DNA from: Terripilifer ovatus
GTDB taxonomy: Bacteria > Pseudomonadota > Alphaproteobacteria > Rhizobiales > Beijerinckiaceae
NCBI GenBank assembly: GCA_029222685.1
Contig: JARHVB010000008.1
Coordinates: forward strand, 390,767 to 454,766
Reading direction: 5' to 3'
Length of the DNA stretch: 64,000 nucleotides
The translations under genes and the position numbers were made by a program. Position 1 is the stretch's first letter; each line of letters starts with the position of its first letter. The notes under the pieces are model-generated. The model was given only the letters and a program-made list of their open reading frames with translations, made no database searches and was not told where the DNA came from. Below, piece by piece: positions 52,819 to 60,992 of the stretch.

Positions 52819-54918
52819 TCACCGCCACATGCCGCGCATCCTGGCGCCGACATCGACGCGCACTTGCTTCACCTCCTGCCGTCCCGGCGCCGCGCTTGCC
52901 GGCACGCTTGGCCAGACGACGGACTGAAAATGCGTCAGCAAGGCCGCAGGGATGAACCGCGTGCGCGATGCATAAACATGCCGGTCGCCGCGCGGGTTCT
53001 GGCCGTGGGTGAAGAAGCGCTGCGGCGTGACGAGATGCAGCCTGTCCCTGGCCCTCGTCATGGCGACGTAAAGCAGCCTGCGCTCTTCCTCGAGATCGTC
53101 TTTCGTGCCGATGCCGAGATCGGCTGGAATGCAGCCGTCGACGACATTCAGGACATAGACCGACTTCCACTCCTGCCCCTTGGCCGAGTGAATGGTCGAG
53201 AGGATGAGATAGTCCTCGTCGAGCGTTGGAACGCCCGCCTGGTCGCTGGTCGCATCAGGCGGATCGAGCGTCAGTTCGGTGAGAAAACGCTCGCGCGACG
53301 GATAGCCCGAGGCGATCTGTTCCAGTTGCAGAAGATCAGCCTGTCGTGTGATCGCATCTTCATGGATGCGATCGAGATGCGGTTCATACCATTGCCGCGC
53401 CAGGCCGACCTCGGCAGGCCATCCCGCTTGCCCTGCCCCTAAATCATGCATGGTGCGAACGAAGCTTTGCCAATCCTCGCCTGAACGCGGCGGCGCCGGC
53501 ATTTTTGACAGGCAGGCAATCGGATCAGCCTGTTCCGCCATGGCATCGAGCACGCGCTGGGCCGAGGACGGCCCGACGCCGGGGAGAATCTGCATGAGCC
53601 GGAACCCCGCCACCCGATCACGCGGATTCTGCGCAAAGCGCAGCGCCGCCAGCATATCCTTGATATGTGCGCTATCGAGAAACTTGAGACCGCCGAATTT
53701 CACGAATGGAATGTTTCTGCGGGTCAGTTCCACCTCGAGCGGCCCGCTGTGACTTGATGTCCGAAACAGCACGGCCTGCTGCTTGAGCAGATCGCCGCCT
53801 TCACGGTTCTCCAGTATGCGTTCGACGATGTAGTTCGCCTGCTCCGCTTCATCGCGCACTAGGACCAGTTGCGGACGCTCCGCCGAGTCGCGTTCGCTCC
53901 ACAGGTTCTTGGTGAAGCGCTCGCTCGCCAGGTCGATGACGCCGTTGGCTGCAGCCAGGATGGGCTTGGTCGAGCGATAGTTGCGATCGAGCGTGACGAT
54001 GTCGGCTGACGGCGTGAACGCGCTGGGGAAATCCAGAATATTGCGTACGGTCGCCGCACGGAACGAATAGATCGCCTGCGCATCGTCGCCGACGACCGTC
54101 AACCCGCGCCCTTCGGGTTTCAGCGCCAGCAGGATGGACGATTGCAGCCGGTTGGTGTCCTGATATTCGTCGACCAGCACATGGTCGAACTTGCTGCCGA
54201 TGTCCTGCGCCAACACCGTATCGCTGACGGCCTGCGCCCAATAGAGCAACAGGTCGTCGTAGTCCAAGACGTTCTGCGCCTGTTTGGCCTCAACGTAAGC
54301 GGCGAACAACTCGCGCAATTGCGCCTGCCAGGCGGCGCACCATGGAAACGATCGCAACAAAACTTCGTCGAGCGGCTGCTCGGCGTTGACGGCGCGCGAA
54401 TAGATCGAGAGGCAGGTGCCCTTGGTGGGAAACCGGCTCTCGGTTTTCGAGAAGCCGAGCTGGTGACGCGCGAGATTCATCAGGTCGGCTGAATCCTCGC
54501 GATCATGGATCGTGAAATCCGGATTGAGGCCGATCTGTTCGGCATATTCGCGCAGCAACCGCGCGCCGATGCCATGAAAGGTGCCGGCCCATGTCAGCGC
54601 GTCGGTCATGACGGCAGCATCCTTGCCCAGAACGTTGGCGCAGATCCGCTCCACACGGCGCGCCATTTCCGCCGACGCCCGCCGCGAGAATGTCATCAGC
54701 AAAATGCGGCGCGGATCGGCCCCGTTGACGATGAGATGGGCGACCCTGTGGGCAAGCGTGTTGGTCTTACCAGACCCTGCGCCTGCAATCACCAGCAGAG
54801 GCCTGCCCGGAGGAGCGTCTTGCCCCGTCACGCCATGCTCGACGGCTCTGCGCTGTTCGAGATTGAGAGCCTCCAGATAGTTGGGACGGGAATCGAGCGC
54901 GGAACGGAGGACTGCCAT
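52819..54918 (-). CDS. UvrD/PcrA-type ATP-dependent DNA helicase
   Basis: A 699-aa superfamily 1 helicase. Walker A is AGAGSGKTNTLAHR, motif Ia TFSRRASAEMARRV, motif II VDEYQDTNRLQ, motif III VGDDAQAIYSFRAA, motif IV RNYRSTKPIL, motif V STIHSAKGQEW and motif VI LYVAMTRARDRLH. It is a stand-alone UvrD/PcrA-like enzyme, shorter than AddA and without a nuclease domain. Roles in repair or in removing recombinase filaments are family-based. A standard start at 54918 is used; other in-frame starts lie inside motif-bearing sequence. Confidence 0.93.
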   Translation of the reverse strand: MAVLRSALDSRPNYLEALNLEQRRAVEHGVTGQDAPPGRPLLVIAGAGSGKTNTLAHRVAHLIVNGADPRRILLMTFSRRASAEMARRVERICANVLGKDAAVMTDALTWAGTFHGIGARLLREYAEQIGLNPDFTIHDREDSADLMNLARHQLGFSKTESRFPTKGTCLSIYSRAVNAEQPLDEVLLRSFPWCAAWQAQLRELFAAYVEAKQAQNVLDYDDLLLYWAQAVSDTVLAQDIGSKFDHVLVDEYQDTNRLQSSILLALKPEGRGLTVVGDDAQAIYSFRAATVRNILDFPSAFTPSADIVTLDRNYRSTKPILAAANGVIDLASERFTKNLWSERDSAERPQLVLVRDEAEQANYIVERILENREGGDLLKQQAVLFRTSSHSGPLEVELTRRNIPFVKFGGLKFLDSAHIKDMLAALRFAQNPRDRVAGFRLMQILPGVGPSSAQRVLDAMAEQADPIACLSKMPAPPRSGEDWQSFVRTMHDLGAGQAGWPAEVGLARQWYEPHLDRIHEDAITRQADLLQLEQIASGYPSRERFLTELTLDPPDATSDQAGVPTLDEDYLILSTIHSAKGQEWKSVYVLNVVDGCIPADLGIGTKDDLEEERRLLYVAMTRARDRLHLVTPQRFFTHGQNPRGDRHVYASRTRFIPAALLTHFQSVVWPSVPASAAPGRQEVKQVRVDVGARMRGMWR

Positions 54919-55162
54919 GGATCACAAATCATGAGGGCGAATCAGGAGCGAAAGACGCCTCGGCACATGATCATGTTTCCTGTTTTGTTCCAACGCCCTC
55001 TCTTCGCGGACGATGAATAAACGACAATTGATAAGGGGGAACGCCACAGGGCGTTAAAAATTCGGCATCGGCACCGAAAGGGGGCGGCACCGGAACTTTG
55101 CCCTGCACCGCAACACGCAAACATCTGGACTGTGGCCGCGGGCTAGACCCCGCTTGACCAGA

Positions 55163-55363
55163 TCACATCAAATAAGCAGTCACACCAAGCAAGGCGACGA
55201 AACCGAGCATCGCGGACAGAAAACGCGTCACATAAACCACGTCGTCACGAGCCAGAATGGCTTTCGCCATGCTTGGCGCCTTCACAAGGAAGGCTGGGGC
55301 CGACGCGCTAACGCTGACCAATCGCGGCCGTGGGGTAGCAGATACCGAGCCGGATATTGCCAT
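55163..55363 (-). CDS. Small membrane protein, 66 aa
   Basis: A 66-aa protein with one C-terminal hydrophobic helix (YVTRFLSAMLGFVALLGVTAYL). The ATG at 55363 has CCAGGAGCGACTCG, a good ribosome site, whereas the longer frame to 55432 does not. The N-terminal part is polar (MAISGSVSATPRPRLVSVSA). No family recognised. It stands between the helicase gene and a divergent exported protein. Confidence 0.55.
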   Translation of the reverse strand: MAISGSVSATPRPRLVSVSASAPAFLVKAPSMAKAILARDDVVYVTRFLSAMLGFVALLGVTAYLM

Positions 55364-55612
55364 CGAGTCGCTCCTGGGATGTGGCCCGCCCCTATCCGAG
55401 AGCTCAGAACGAGGCGGGCCGAGGATAGTCATGGAAGCGGGGGCGCTTCAGGCGATCAACGTCGCAATCCTGCTAAAGTTCCGCCAGAATCCGCCAAATA
55501 TTAAGAATTGTGAACGGCGGTTGAACGGCTGGTTCAAAAGCCATTCAGATCGCAAGGCTCAAATTCCTGCAACGGTCACAATGAGTTGGACCGGTGACAT
55601 CAGGAGTTGGCC

Positions 55613-55915
55613 ATGCGCTTAGTTCATTTCGCGAAGTATTCCTTGCTGGCGGCCGGCGTCGCACTTGGCGGACTGACCGGCGGACTTGCCACGGCAGGCT
55701 CGGCGGCTGCCCAGGGCTGGGGCGGGGATTTCCATGGCGATCGCGGCGGCTTCCGCGACCATCGGGGCGGCTGGGACCGCGGCCGCGACTGGCGGCCGCA
55801 CCGCCCGCCGGGTTGGGGCTTCGGCCCGCCGCGTGGCCCGCGCTGCACGATCCAGTATCGCGTCGTGCCCAGCCCCTACGGGCCCGTGCGGCGTCCCTTC
55901 CGGGTCTGCTTCTAA
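55613..55915 (+). CDS. Small exported Arg/Gly/Pro-rich protein, 100 aa
   Basis: The ATG at 55613 has CAGGAG directly upstream at the right distance. A signal peptide (RLVHFAKYSLLAAGVALGG through AGSAAAQG) is followed by a His/Gly/Arg/Pro-rich mature part (WGGDFHGDRGGFRDHRGG, then RDWRPHRPPGWGFGPPRGP) and a C-terminal CTIQYRVVPSPYGPVRRPFR block with two Cys. Exported protein of unknown function; a strong terminator follows. Confidence 0.75.
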   Translation: MRLVHFAKYSLLAAGVALGGLTGGLATAGSAAAQGWGGDFHGDRGGFRDHRGGWDRGRDWRPHRPPGWGFGPPRGPRCTIQYRVVPSPYGPVRRPFRVCF

Positions 55916-55937
55916 AGCGTGCGTCAGGTGAATTGGG

Positions 55938-55966
55938 CCGCGCGGATGATCTCCGCGCGGTTTTTT
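55938..55966 (+). terminator. Rho-independent terminator of the exported protein gene
   Basis: CCGCGCGGA and TCCGCGCGG form a 9-bp stem around a short TGATC-type loop, followed by TTTTTTAT. It is the boundary before the toxin-antitoxin operon promoter. Confidence 0.9.
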
Positions 55967-55987
55967 ATAGTACTACGGGATATCTCA

Positions 55988-56009
55988 GGATATATTACTG
56001 GAAATATCC
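55988..56009 (+). promoter_or_regulatory. Inverted repeat upstream of the toxin-antitoxin genes
   Basis: GGATAT and ATATCC lie 10 bp apart, about 11 bp before the antitoxin start and overlapping its ribosome site region. A further GGGATATCTC lies just upstream. Antitoxins usually repress their own operon from such repeats, so this is a good candidate operator. TATAGT near 55966 could be the -10 element. Confidence 0.55.
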
Positions 56010-56019
56010 GGAGGACCTC

Positions 56020-56319
56020 ATGAGCAATTCGCAAAAAAATGCCATTCGGAACTATCGGGCCCGGCTCAGTGACCGAGGCTTGGCGCGCTTTGAAGTGCTT
56101 GGCCGCGAGGCCGACCGCGATCTGATCCGTACCCTGGCCCGCCGCATGGCTGAAGAAGGACCTGAAGCGTCTCGGCTTCGTGCCGCCATCAATCAGACCA
56201 TCGCCGGCGAGCCACCGAAGAAAGGCGGCATCCTGACCGCACTTCGCCGCTCCCCCATGGTCGGCGCCGACCTCGACCTGACGCGCGCTCGCGAGGAAGG
56301 TCGTAAGGTCGATCTTTGA
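56020..56319 (+). CDS. Antitoxin of a type II toxin-antitoxin system (VapB-like)
   Basis: A 99-aa basic protein with GGAGGACCTC before the ATG. YRARLSDRGLARFEVLGREA looks like a compact DNA-binding or dimerisation region, followed by a helical stretch (DRDLIRTLARRMAEEGPEAS) and a disordered, toxin-neutralising C-terminus (AREEGRKVDL). The stop overlaps the start of the PIN toxin (TGATG). The antitoxin family is not one I can name with confidence; pairing with a PIN gene is what supports the call. Confidence 0.8.
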   Translation: MSNSQKNAIRNYRARLSDRGLARFEVLGREADRDLIRTLARRMAEEGPEASRLRAAINQTIAGEPPKKGGILTALRRSPMVGADLDLTRAREEGRKVDL

Positions 56320-56747
56320 TGCGTTATCTCCTCGACACCAACATCCTCAGCAATCTCATCAAGCCGAAGCCTTCCGAAGCGCTGTTGGCATGGATGGCAG
56401 AGCAAGCCGACACTGACCTTTTTATAGCATCGCTGACTGTCGCCGAGATTCGTCGCGGCATTCTCGAAAAGCCTGAAAGAAAGCGACGCGATCAACTTGA
56501 AACCTGGTTTGCCGGGCCGGAAGGTCCGCAGGCGCTTTTTATAGGCCGCATCCTCGCCTTCGACGAGACGGCAAGCCTGGTTTGGGCACGACTGATGGCC
56601 GATGGAACGTCCACGGGCCGTCCCCGCAGTGGCCTAGACACAATCATTGCTGCCGTTGCCGAAGCCAACAAATGCATTGTCGTTACCGACAATGAAAAAG
56701 ACTTTGACGGCGTCGAAATTCTCAATCCTATTCGAGGTGCGAGCTGA
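56319..56747 (+). CDS. PIN-domain toxin (VapC/FitB-like ribonuclease)
   Basis: A 142-aa PIN ribonuclease. The acidic site reads D6 (MRYLLDTNILSNLI), E in TVAEIRRGIL, D in RSGLDTIIAAV and D in VVTDNEKDF. The start at 56319 overlaps the antitoxin stop; a TTG at 56316 in the same frame is less likely. PIN toxins cut tRNA or mRNA and are held in check by the antitoxin. Short gap of 36 bp to the next gene. Confidence 0.9.
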   Translation: MRYLLDTNILSNLIKPKPSEALLAWMAEQADTDLFIASLTVAEIRRGILEKPERKRRDQLETWFAGPEGPQALFIGRILAFDETASLVWARLMADGTSTGRPRSGLDTIIAAVAEANKCIVVTDNEKDFDGVEILNPIRGAS

Positions 56748-56783
56748 GAGGTCCACACAAAGAGCAGCAAGGGAAATCGGCAA

Positions 56784-57311
56784 ATGTACGCTCTCAAGCA
56801 AGGCATCAAAAGCGACCCTGCGCTACGATGGGATCTTCCTGACCGCATCTTTTTTGGCCACGGCGCTTGCCATATTCTTGCTGGCGTCTTTTTAGAGTAC
56901 CCGCCATTTTCCGGTTTTTATGCCGAACGGATCATTCCAGGCGATAGCTTTGCCGGCAACCATATCTATGTGACTGACGGTCATATTGCCTTCGACTACC
57001 GTGGCTATTCCGCCCGCTTGCGGCTTCTCGAATACCACCAGATGGGTTGGTCGCGGCGCTATGCTCCGGGTTGGAACTGCACAATAGAAAGGGTCGATTT
57101 TGATTTGCTGGACGCGTGCGATCTGAACCCGCGCAAGATGCTAGGCCCCGATCAATATCTACGTGATCCCGTTCCACGCGCGCAGCGCTTTATACAACGC
57201 ATCGACCACCACGATGCTGCGGCGAAAGCGGCAAAGACAGCTCCTATGTGTCACGCCCCGCCAATCAATATGCCCACCATGAGAACGATGACGCCGCCGA
57301 GCACCACCTGA
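56784..57311 (+). CDS. Conserved hypothetical protein with an antisense-overlapping tail, 175 aa
   Basis: A 175-aa protein with AAGGGAAATCGGCAA before the ATG. The first 140 residues (for example FFGHGACHILAGVFLEYPPF, then FAGNHIYVTDGHIAFDYRGY and GWNCTIERVDFDLLD) look like a conserved, compact enzyme- or immunity-like domain that I recall only as an unnamed hypothetical family. The last 30 residues (after IDHHDAAAKAAKTAP) read through the 3' end of the opposite-strand mbfA gene by 61 bp and have different composition. This may be a lost stop codon or a genuine tail-to-tail overlap. Function unknown. Confidence 0.7.
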   Translation: MYALKQGIKSDPALRWDLPDRIFFGHGACHILAGVFLEYPPFSGFYAERIIPGDSFAGNHIYVTDGHIAFDYRGYSARLRLLEYHQMGWSRRYAPGWNCTIERVDFDLLDACDLNPRKMLGPDQYLRDPVPRAQRFIQRIDHHDAAAKAAKTAPMCHAPPINMPTMRTMTPPSTT

Positions 57312-58222
57312 AACGCCGCCTGCAGGAATGGCGTGTCCATGTATCGCGCCCTGATCCAGGCGATCACCCAGAGTTCGATGAAGACGATCACGCTGGCGAT
57401 CGCCGTGGCGAACCAGAAGGCGTTCGGCCAAGTGTCCGGCACGAGATAGGGCAGCGTATGGCCGAGGCCGCCGAGCGTCGTCATCAACCCGCAGATGCCG
57501 CCGCGCAACCAGGGCGAACCGCGGCCCGTCATCGAGCCATCGTCCGACAGCGCCTCGGCGAATCCCATGCTGATGCCCGCGCCGATGGAGGCGGCCAGAC
57601 CGACGAGAAACGTCTGCCAATTGCTGTGTGTCGCAAAAGCAGCAGCAAACAGCGGCGCCAGGGTTGAGACGGAGCCATCCATCAATCCGGCCAGGCCCGG
57701 CTGCACATATTGCAGCACGAACAGACGATGCTGGGTCCTGCCCTCTTCATCGCGGACGTCTTCGGTCAGATAGGCCTGTTCCAGCTTCGCGGCGGTGTGC
57801 CCATGTTCCTTTTCGACTTCCGCCAGATCGCCGAGCAGTTTGCGGATGTTCACATCCGTCGTCTGTTCCGCTGCCTTTGAATAGAAACGGACCGCCTGAA
57901 ACTCCATCGCCTCGGCTTCCTTGCGCACGGTTTCGAGCGGCAGGTTCTTGGTGAACCAGGCGGGCCGGCGCTTCAGGAAGCCCTTGACGTCCTCGCGGCG
58001 GATCGGCGGCAGATTGGGGCCGAACCGCTCTTCGTACATCTGCAGAAGCTGGTGGCGATGGCGCGTTTCTTCCTCGGCCATTTCAACGAACACCTTCGCC
58101 GTCGCCGGATAGCGTTCCGTCATATCTTCCGCGAAGGTCATGTATATGCGGCTGTCTTCTTCTTCCGACGAGATAGCGACCGCCAGGATTTCCCGTTCGG
58201 ATAGGTCCGAGAAGGCTTTCAA
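57251..58222 (-). CDS. mbfA: Membrane-bound ferritin MbfA (erythrin-VIT1 iron exporter)
   Basis: A 323-aa fusion of an N-terminal ferritin-like di-iron domain (SSEEEDSRIYMTFAEDMTER, AEEETRHRHQLLQMYEERF, then EVEKEHGHTAAKLEQA) and a C-terminal VIT1/CCC1-type membrane domain with five helices (LAASIGAGISMGFAEALSDD). MbfA in Agrobacterium and Bradyrhizobium exports iron and protects from hydrogen peroxide; it is repressed by Irr through an iron control element. Such an element lies directly upstream here (58251-58267). Signature and arrangement are strong. Confidence 0.93.
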   Translation of the reverse strand: MKAFSDLSEREILAVAISSEEEDSRIYMTFAEDMTERYPATAKVFVEMAEEETRHRHQLLQMYEERFGPNLPPIRREDVKGFLKRRPAWFTKNLPLETVRKEAEAMEFQAVRFYSKAAEQTTDVNIRKLLGDLAEVEKEHGHTAAKLEQAYLTEDVRDEEGRTQHRLFVLQYVQPGLAGLMDGSVSTLAPLFAAAFATHSNWQTFLVGLAASIGAGISMGFAEALSDDGSMTGRGSPWLRGGICGLMTTLGGLGHTLPYLVPDTWPNAFWFATAIASVIVFIELWVIAWIRARYMDTPFLQAAFQVVLGGVIVLMVGILIGGA

Positions 58223-58250
58223 AATGTAGCTCCAGCCATAACATTCTTAA

Positions 58251-58267
58251 ATTAGAATAATTCTAAT
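58251..58267 (-). promoter_or_regulatory. Irr-type iron control element upstream of mbfA
   Basis: ATTAGAATAATTCTAAT is a perfect palindrome around TTAGAA-N3-TTCTAA, matching the ICE consensus TTTAGAA-N3-TTCTAA bound by Irr. It lies about 30 bp upstream of the mbfA start. AT-rich flanks contrast with the GC-rich surroundings. Irr is not in the window. Confidence 0.85.
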
Positions 58268-58319
58268 ATCTATTTTATCCGCCTTTGCCAATGCAGGGCT
58301 TGCGATTCTGTGGAATTTC

Positions 58320-58859
58320 GTGCGGATCAAGCATCAGAAAGGGACTTCCCCCATCCCTGCGATCTCGATCTCCGGACTGCCTGCAATGGACTGGGTTACA
58401 CGTCTGAATCCCCTGCGGAATCGCCTGTTTCACATTTATTTCCGATTTTTCCGCCCGGTGACGATGGGTGTCAGGGGGGTCGTCATCGACGACCAGAACA
58501 GGGTTCTGCTGGTGCGCCATTCCTACGTGCCGGGTTGGCATATTCCGGGCGGTGGCGTCGAAAAAGACGAAACCGCCGCTTTGTCACTGTCCCGCGAATT
58601 ACGCGAAGAAGGCAATATCGAAGTCACCGGTCCGATGACCCTGCACGGGATTTACTTCAACAAGCGTGCCTCCCGCCGCGATCACGTGCTCGTCTACGTG
58701 GTGCGCGAGTTCATCTTCCACGGCCCCCGTGCACCGGACTTCGAAATCGTCGAATCGGGCTTTTTCGCCCTCGATGCCCTGCCGCCGGCAACGGCCCGCA
58801 GCACCAGGGAGCGCCTGGACGAGATTTTCGCCGGCAAGGCCCAGGCGGAGATTTTCTGA
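58320..58859 (+). CDS. NUDIX hydrolase
   Basis: A 179-aa hydrolase of nucleoside-diphosphate-linked compounds. The NUDIX box is GGVEKDETAALSLSRELREE followed by GNI; the usual G before the last hydrophobic residue is N here, a modest departure. The core starts RGVVIDDQNRVLLVRHSYVP with WHIPGGG. GTG at 58320 or the ATG at 58386 are possible starts, neither with a strong ribosome site. The mbfA regulatory region is divergent upstream. Substrate unknown. Confidence 0.88.
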   Translation: MRIKHQKGTSPIPAISISGLPAMDWVTRLNPLRNRLFHIYFRFFRPVTMGVRGVVIDDQNRVLLVRHSYVPGWHIPGGGVEKDETAALSLSRELREEGNIEVTGPMTLHGIYFNKRASRRDHVLVYVVREFIFHGPRAPDFEIVESGFFALDALPPATARSTRERLDEIFAGKAQAEIF

Positions 58860-58918
58860 TTTCCGGTCACCTTGCCACGCCACCTTGTCACATCTTGCAA
58901 TCCTGCTATTTGAGCGCC

Positions 58919-59467
58919 ATGTCAGACGCCCATAAAACGAGCCCGTCTATTTCGGATCTGCAGACACCGGATTTGCAATCCCTGGGGCTGCGGCCGCTGC
59001 GCGCTTCCGATCTGCCGTTCATCGAACGGCTTGACGAGCGCGTCTTCGGGCCGGGCCGGTTCACCCGCACCGCCTATCGCCTGCGCGAAGGCATCGCCCC
59101 CGATTTCAACCTGTCCTTCGTCGCCCATGTCGGCACCCTGCTCATCGGCGCCAACATGATGACCCCCGTGAAATGCGGCGACGCCGACCTGCTGCTGCTC
59201 GGCCCGCTGACGGTCGAACCCGCATTCCGCTCGCGCGGCATCGGCGAGGCGCTGGCGCTGAAATCTCTTGAAGCCGCCCGCAATGCCGGCCATGGCGTCG
59301 TCATCCTCGTCGGCGACCTGCCCTATTACGATCGCCTCGGCTTCAAGCCGGCCCCGATGGGCAAGATCGCCCTGCCCGGCCCCGTCGATCCGGCCCGTCT
59401 GCTCTATGCCGAACTGCAGCCCGGCACTTTCGCGGCGCTGAAAGGGAAGATCGGCCGCGCGTTCTGA
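58919..59467 (+). CDS. GNAT family N-acetyltransferase
   Basis: A 182-aa acetyltransferase. LGPLTVEPAFRSRGIGEALA is the acetyl-CoA-binding motif A (R/Q-x-x-G-x-G/A as RSRGIGEA), with LLYAELQPGTFAALKG in the C-terminal block. It is the YhbS-like type with GDLPYYDRLGFKPAP. The ATG is used although the upstream ribosome site is weak. Sits 59 bp after the NUDIX gene on the same strand. Acceptor unknown. Confidence 0.88.
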   Translation: MSDAHKTSPSISDLQTPDLQSLGLRPLRASDLPFIERLDERVFGPGRFTRTAYRLREGIAPDFNLSFVAHVGTLLIGANMMTPVKCGDADLLLLGPLTVEPAFRSRGIGEALALKSLEAARNAGHGVVILVGDLPYYDRLGFKPAPMGKIALPGPVDPARLLYAELQPGTFAALKGKIGRAF

Positions 59468-59803
59468 GAGCATTTTGAATGCGAACCGGTTCGCATGAAG
59501 CAAACAGCTTTATCCAAACCCAGCCTGCCGCCGCGACAGCCGAACGGATGGTGTCGGGCCGAAATGCCCGCGGCTTCCGGTCTCCATCCAAACCGAATCC
59601 TGCCCCCGCTCAGTCCAACGCCAAGGACGCCTCGCGAAAGCCTTCTCCCGAGCCGCCTGATGGCACGGAGGAGTTTTCTCTCTTGAACTGTGGCCTGGAA
59701 AAATCAAGATTTTCCGCAAGGCAGGGAAGAATCACGACGTCAGCAAGTGAAGCTCTGCCATCTTTAGGGGCGCGTTTTCGACGCGGCGCGCGAAGGAGCA
59801 GAA
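59468..59803. repeat. Gene-free spacer with 18-bp perfect palindrome and repeat-like block
   Basis: I find no gene in these 336 bp. At 59479-59496 lies ATGCGAACCGGTTCGCAT, a perfect palindrome, inside a block (GAGCATTTTGAATGCG... ...GAAGCAAAC) that resembles the dispersed element with core GATACCGGTTCGCGTGAAG known from Hyphomicrobiales intergenic DNA. The rest is mixed sequence with GAAGGAGCAG before the next gene. Confidence 0.6.
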
Positions 59804-60835
59804 ATGAGAGCAATTCAGTGCGCCGCGATCGCTCTCTGCGTCCTGCCTCTTGCAGCGGCCGCGCAAGCTCAACCGGAACCGGATTTTTACCGTGGCAAAA
59901 CGGTTCGCGTCGTGATTCCAACGGCGGTCGGCGGGTCCTATGGTGTTTTCGGCCAACTGGTATCGCGGCATTTTGGCCGCTTCATCTCCGGCCAACCGGC
60001 TATGGTCATGACTGCCATGCCCGGCGCCGGCGGTCTTGTGGCGCTCAATCATATGGCCAATATCGCGCCGCATGACGGCACCGTCATCAGCGTGATCCAA
60101 GTCACCCTGGTTCAGGACAGTCTGTTCAACAAGGATGCCAAATTCGACGCCCGCGATTTCAAATGGATCGGCCGCATGGACAGCCTTGCCTTCGTCGGCC
60201 TGGCCTCGCGCCGCTCCGGCATCAAGAGCCTGGGCGACGCTCGCAAGCGCGAGGTCATAGCCGGCTCGCCGGGGCTCAACAATGTGCCGGCCCAGACGCC
60301 ACTGTTGCTCAACCGCCTCGCCGGCACCAAGTTCAAACTGATCAGCGGCTATAGCGGGATCGGCCAGGCTTTCCTGGCGGTCGAGCGCGGCGAGGTCGAC
60401 TTTGCGGTTTCGTCACTCGCCGGCATCGGATCGATTCTTTCGGAGCAGGTCAGGAATGGCGACCTCGTACCGATCGTGGCGCAATCGACAAAGCGCATAC
60501 CTGCCTATCCTGACGTCCCGGTTCTCGGCGAATTCGCCAGCACCGAAGTCGAGAAGGCCTTCCTGAAAGTCTTTTCGTTGACCGCCGATATCGGCCGCGC
60601 ACTGGCGGCGACACCCGGCGTCCCGGAAGATCGGATGACGATCCTGCGTGACGCATTCCAGAAGATGATAGCCGACCGCGAGTTCCAGGCCGATGCCGCC
60701 AGGATCGGGCTTGATCTCAATCCGATGAAGGCTGAAGAACTCGCCGGCCTTGTCCGCGACGCCATGAACATGTCGCCGCAATTGCGCGAGCAGGTGCGTA
60801 AATTTTACGAGGACGTGCTCGAAGGCACGAAATAA
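59804..60835 (+). CDS. Bug/TctC family tripartite tricarboxylate transporter binding protein
   Basis: A 343-aa periplasmic binding protein. The ATG follows GAAGGAGCAGAA and opens a signal peptide (IALCVLPLAAAAQA). FYRGKTVRVVIPTAVGGSYG, MPGAGGLVALNHMANIAPHDG and the DVPVLGEFASTEVEKAFLKV region are the Bug/TctC signature. Such proteins bind carboxylates or aromatic acids; many lack a linked TctAB transporter, as here. Ligand unknown. Confidence 0.9.
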   Translation: MRAIQCAAIALCVLPLAAAAQAQPEPDFYRGKTVRVVIPTAVGGSYGVFGQLVSRHFGRFISGQPAMVMTAMPGAGGLVALNHMANIAPHDGTVISVIQVTLVQDSLFNKDAKFDARDFKWIGRMDSLAFVGLASRRSGIKSLGDARKREVIAGSPGLNNVPAQTPLLLNRLAGTKFKLISGYSGIGQAFLAVERGEVDFAVSSLAGIGSILSEQVRNGDLVPIVAQSTKRIPAYPDVPVLGEFASTEVEKAFLKVFSLTADIGRALAATPGVPEDRMTILRDAFQKMIADREFQADAARIGLDLNPMKAEELAGLVRDAMNMSPQLREQVRKFYEDVLEGTK

Positions 60836-60992
60836 TCCATTGCCACTGTCGCACGGCAAGTGCAGACGCGTCTTTCCAATTCCACGAGATCGGAAAGGCG
60901 CTACAGGTGCGCACTGTGGAGCATCGTGCGAAAAGGCGGACGCCGGCTTTCGCAAAAACACATCGTGCCGTTCCGAACGAATGCACGATACT

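Noticed and set aside
55512-55526. GAAC-N7-GAAC, the alphaproteobacterial LexA box form, upstream of a small exported protein
   Set aside because: One or two such matches are expected by chance in 64 kb, and neither flanking gene is a known SOS gene; the UvrD-type helicase starts 600 bp away and reads in the other direction.
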